This document shows, piece after piece, positions 7,835 through 8,245 of a stretch of 8,245 nt of DNA. Position 1 is the first letter of the stretch. Every line of letters starts with the position of its first letter. The translations under genes were made by a program, and so were the position numbers. The stretch lies in NCBI GenBank assembly GCA_964462125.1, contig CAYWXT010000248.1, positions 1-8,245 of the forward strand. Direction: 5' to 3'. This DNA comes from JAWLFY01 sp964462125. Lineage in GTDB: Bacteria; Planctomycetota; Planctomycetia; Pirellulales; Pirellulaceae. The notes beneath the pieces are model-generated. The model searched no databases, was not told the origin of the DNA, and saw nothing but the letters and a program-made list of their open reading frames with translations.

Positions 7835-8245
7835 ATGCCTCCTGCCCCCGTCCAGGCCCCGCTACAAATCGGCAATGTTGCGATCGACTTTCCGATCGTT
7901 CAAGCCGCCTTGTCCGGCTACAGCGACCTGCCGATGCGTGTCATCGCCCGGCGGCATGGCGCCGCGTACACTCTCTGCGAAGTGATGCTCGACCAGTTTC
8001 TGCTGGCGCTGAGCAAACGGCAAAAGACCAGGCATTTCCTCGACATCCATCCGGAGGAGCACCCCGTCGGGGGCCAGCTGATGGGAGCGGAACCGGAACA
8101 GTTTTCAGCCGGGGCATTGAAACTGGTCGAAGCTGGCTTTGATGTGATCGACGTCAACTTCGGCTGTCCAGTCAAGAAGGTGCTAGGACGCTGCCGGGGC
8201 GGATTTCATCTGTCGCAGCCGGAGGTGGCGATCGAGATCCTTCGC
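7835..8245 (+). CDS. dus: tRNA-dihydrouridine synthase, DusB-like (3' part missing)
   Basis: The 137 visible residues match the FMN-binding barrel half of tRNA-dihydrouridine synthases, which reduce specific uridines in tRNA using NAD(P)H; the family is usually about 320-350 residues, so more than half is missing. Visible signs are the N-terminal strand and loop PIVQAALSGYSDLPMRVIAR (20-39), which fits the usual P-x-A-G-x-x-D start, CEVMLDQ at 48-54, GGQLMGAEPEQF (79-90), and IDVNFGCPVKKV (105-116) with the presumed catalytic C111. After this motif the usual G-[SA]-x-L-L is replaced by CRGGFHL (120-126). The ATG at 7835 is preceded directly by an in-frame GTG at 7832; neither has a ribosome site, and ATG is preferred. 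It is divergent from galM. Confidence 0.88.
   Translation, partial: MPPAPVQAPLQIGNVAIDFPIVQAALSGYSDLPMRVIARRHGAAYTLCEVMLDQFLLALSKRQKTRHFLDIHPEEHPVGGQLMGAEPEQFSAGALKLVEAGFDVIDVNFGCPVKKVLGRCRGGFHLSQPEVAIEILR

Overview
The window is GC-rich bacterial DNA with five protein genes, two of them cut by the window edges. The best guess for the host is a planctomycete of the Pirellulaceae type. That is inference from protein style, weak or absent Shine-Dalgarno sites before most starts, and an exported sugar epimerase. No rRNA, tRNA or species marker is present to prove it.

Layout. Minus strand, 4257 to 1159: glnE, the large two-domain glutamine synthetase adenylyltransferase. Forty-four bases downstream on the same strand (1114 to the left edge) lies the first 371 residues of an IlvD/Edd-family dehydratase, closest by motif to sugar-acid (arabonate/xylonate-type) dehydratases. 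Plus strand, 4791 to 6380: rpoD, a primary sigma-70 factor, divergent from glnE across a 533-base gap rich in inverted repeats. A 72-base convergent gap separates rpoD from galM (minus strand, 7595 to 6453), an aldose 1-epimerase with a signal peptide. A 239-base divergent gap, containing four perfect tandem copies of a 17-base unit, separates galM from the start of a tRNA-dihydrouridine synthase gene that runs off the right edge.

Functionally this is mostly ordinary core metabolism and information processing: nitrogen control (glnE), housekeeping transcription (rpoD), tRNA modification (dus) and sugar use (dehydratase, galM). There is no sign of a defence island, phage, transposon or CRISPR array.

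The most notable observation is in GlnE. The N-terminal nucleotidyltransferase domain, which in characterised enzymes removes AMP from glutamine synthetase, has lost both aspartates of its D-x-D metal site (now P-L-K), and the downstream V-D-x-R-L-R-P element is degraded. The C-terminal adenylylating domain keeps its D-L-D. This predicts a one-way or rewired GlnE. Next in interest are the structured glnE/rpoD intergenic region and the 17-base repeat array.
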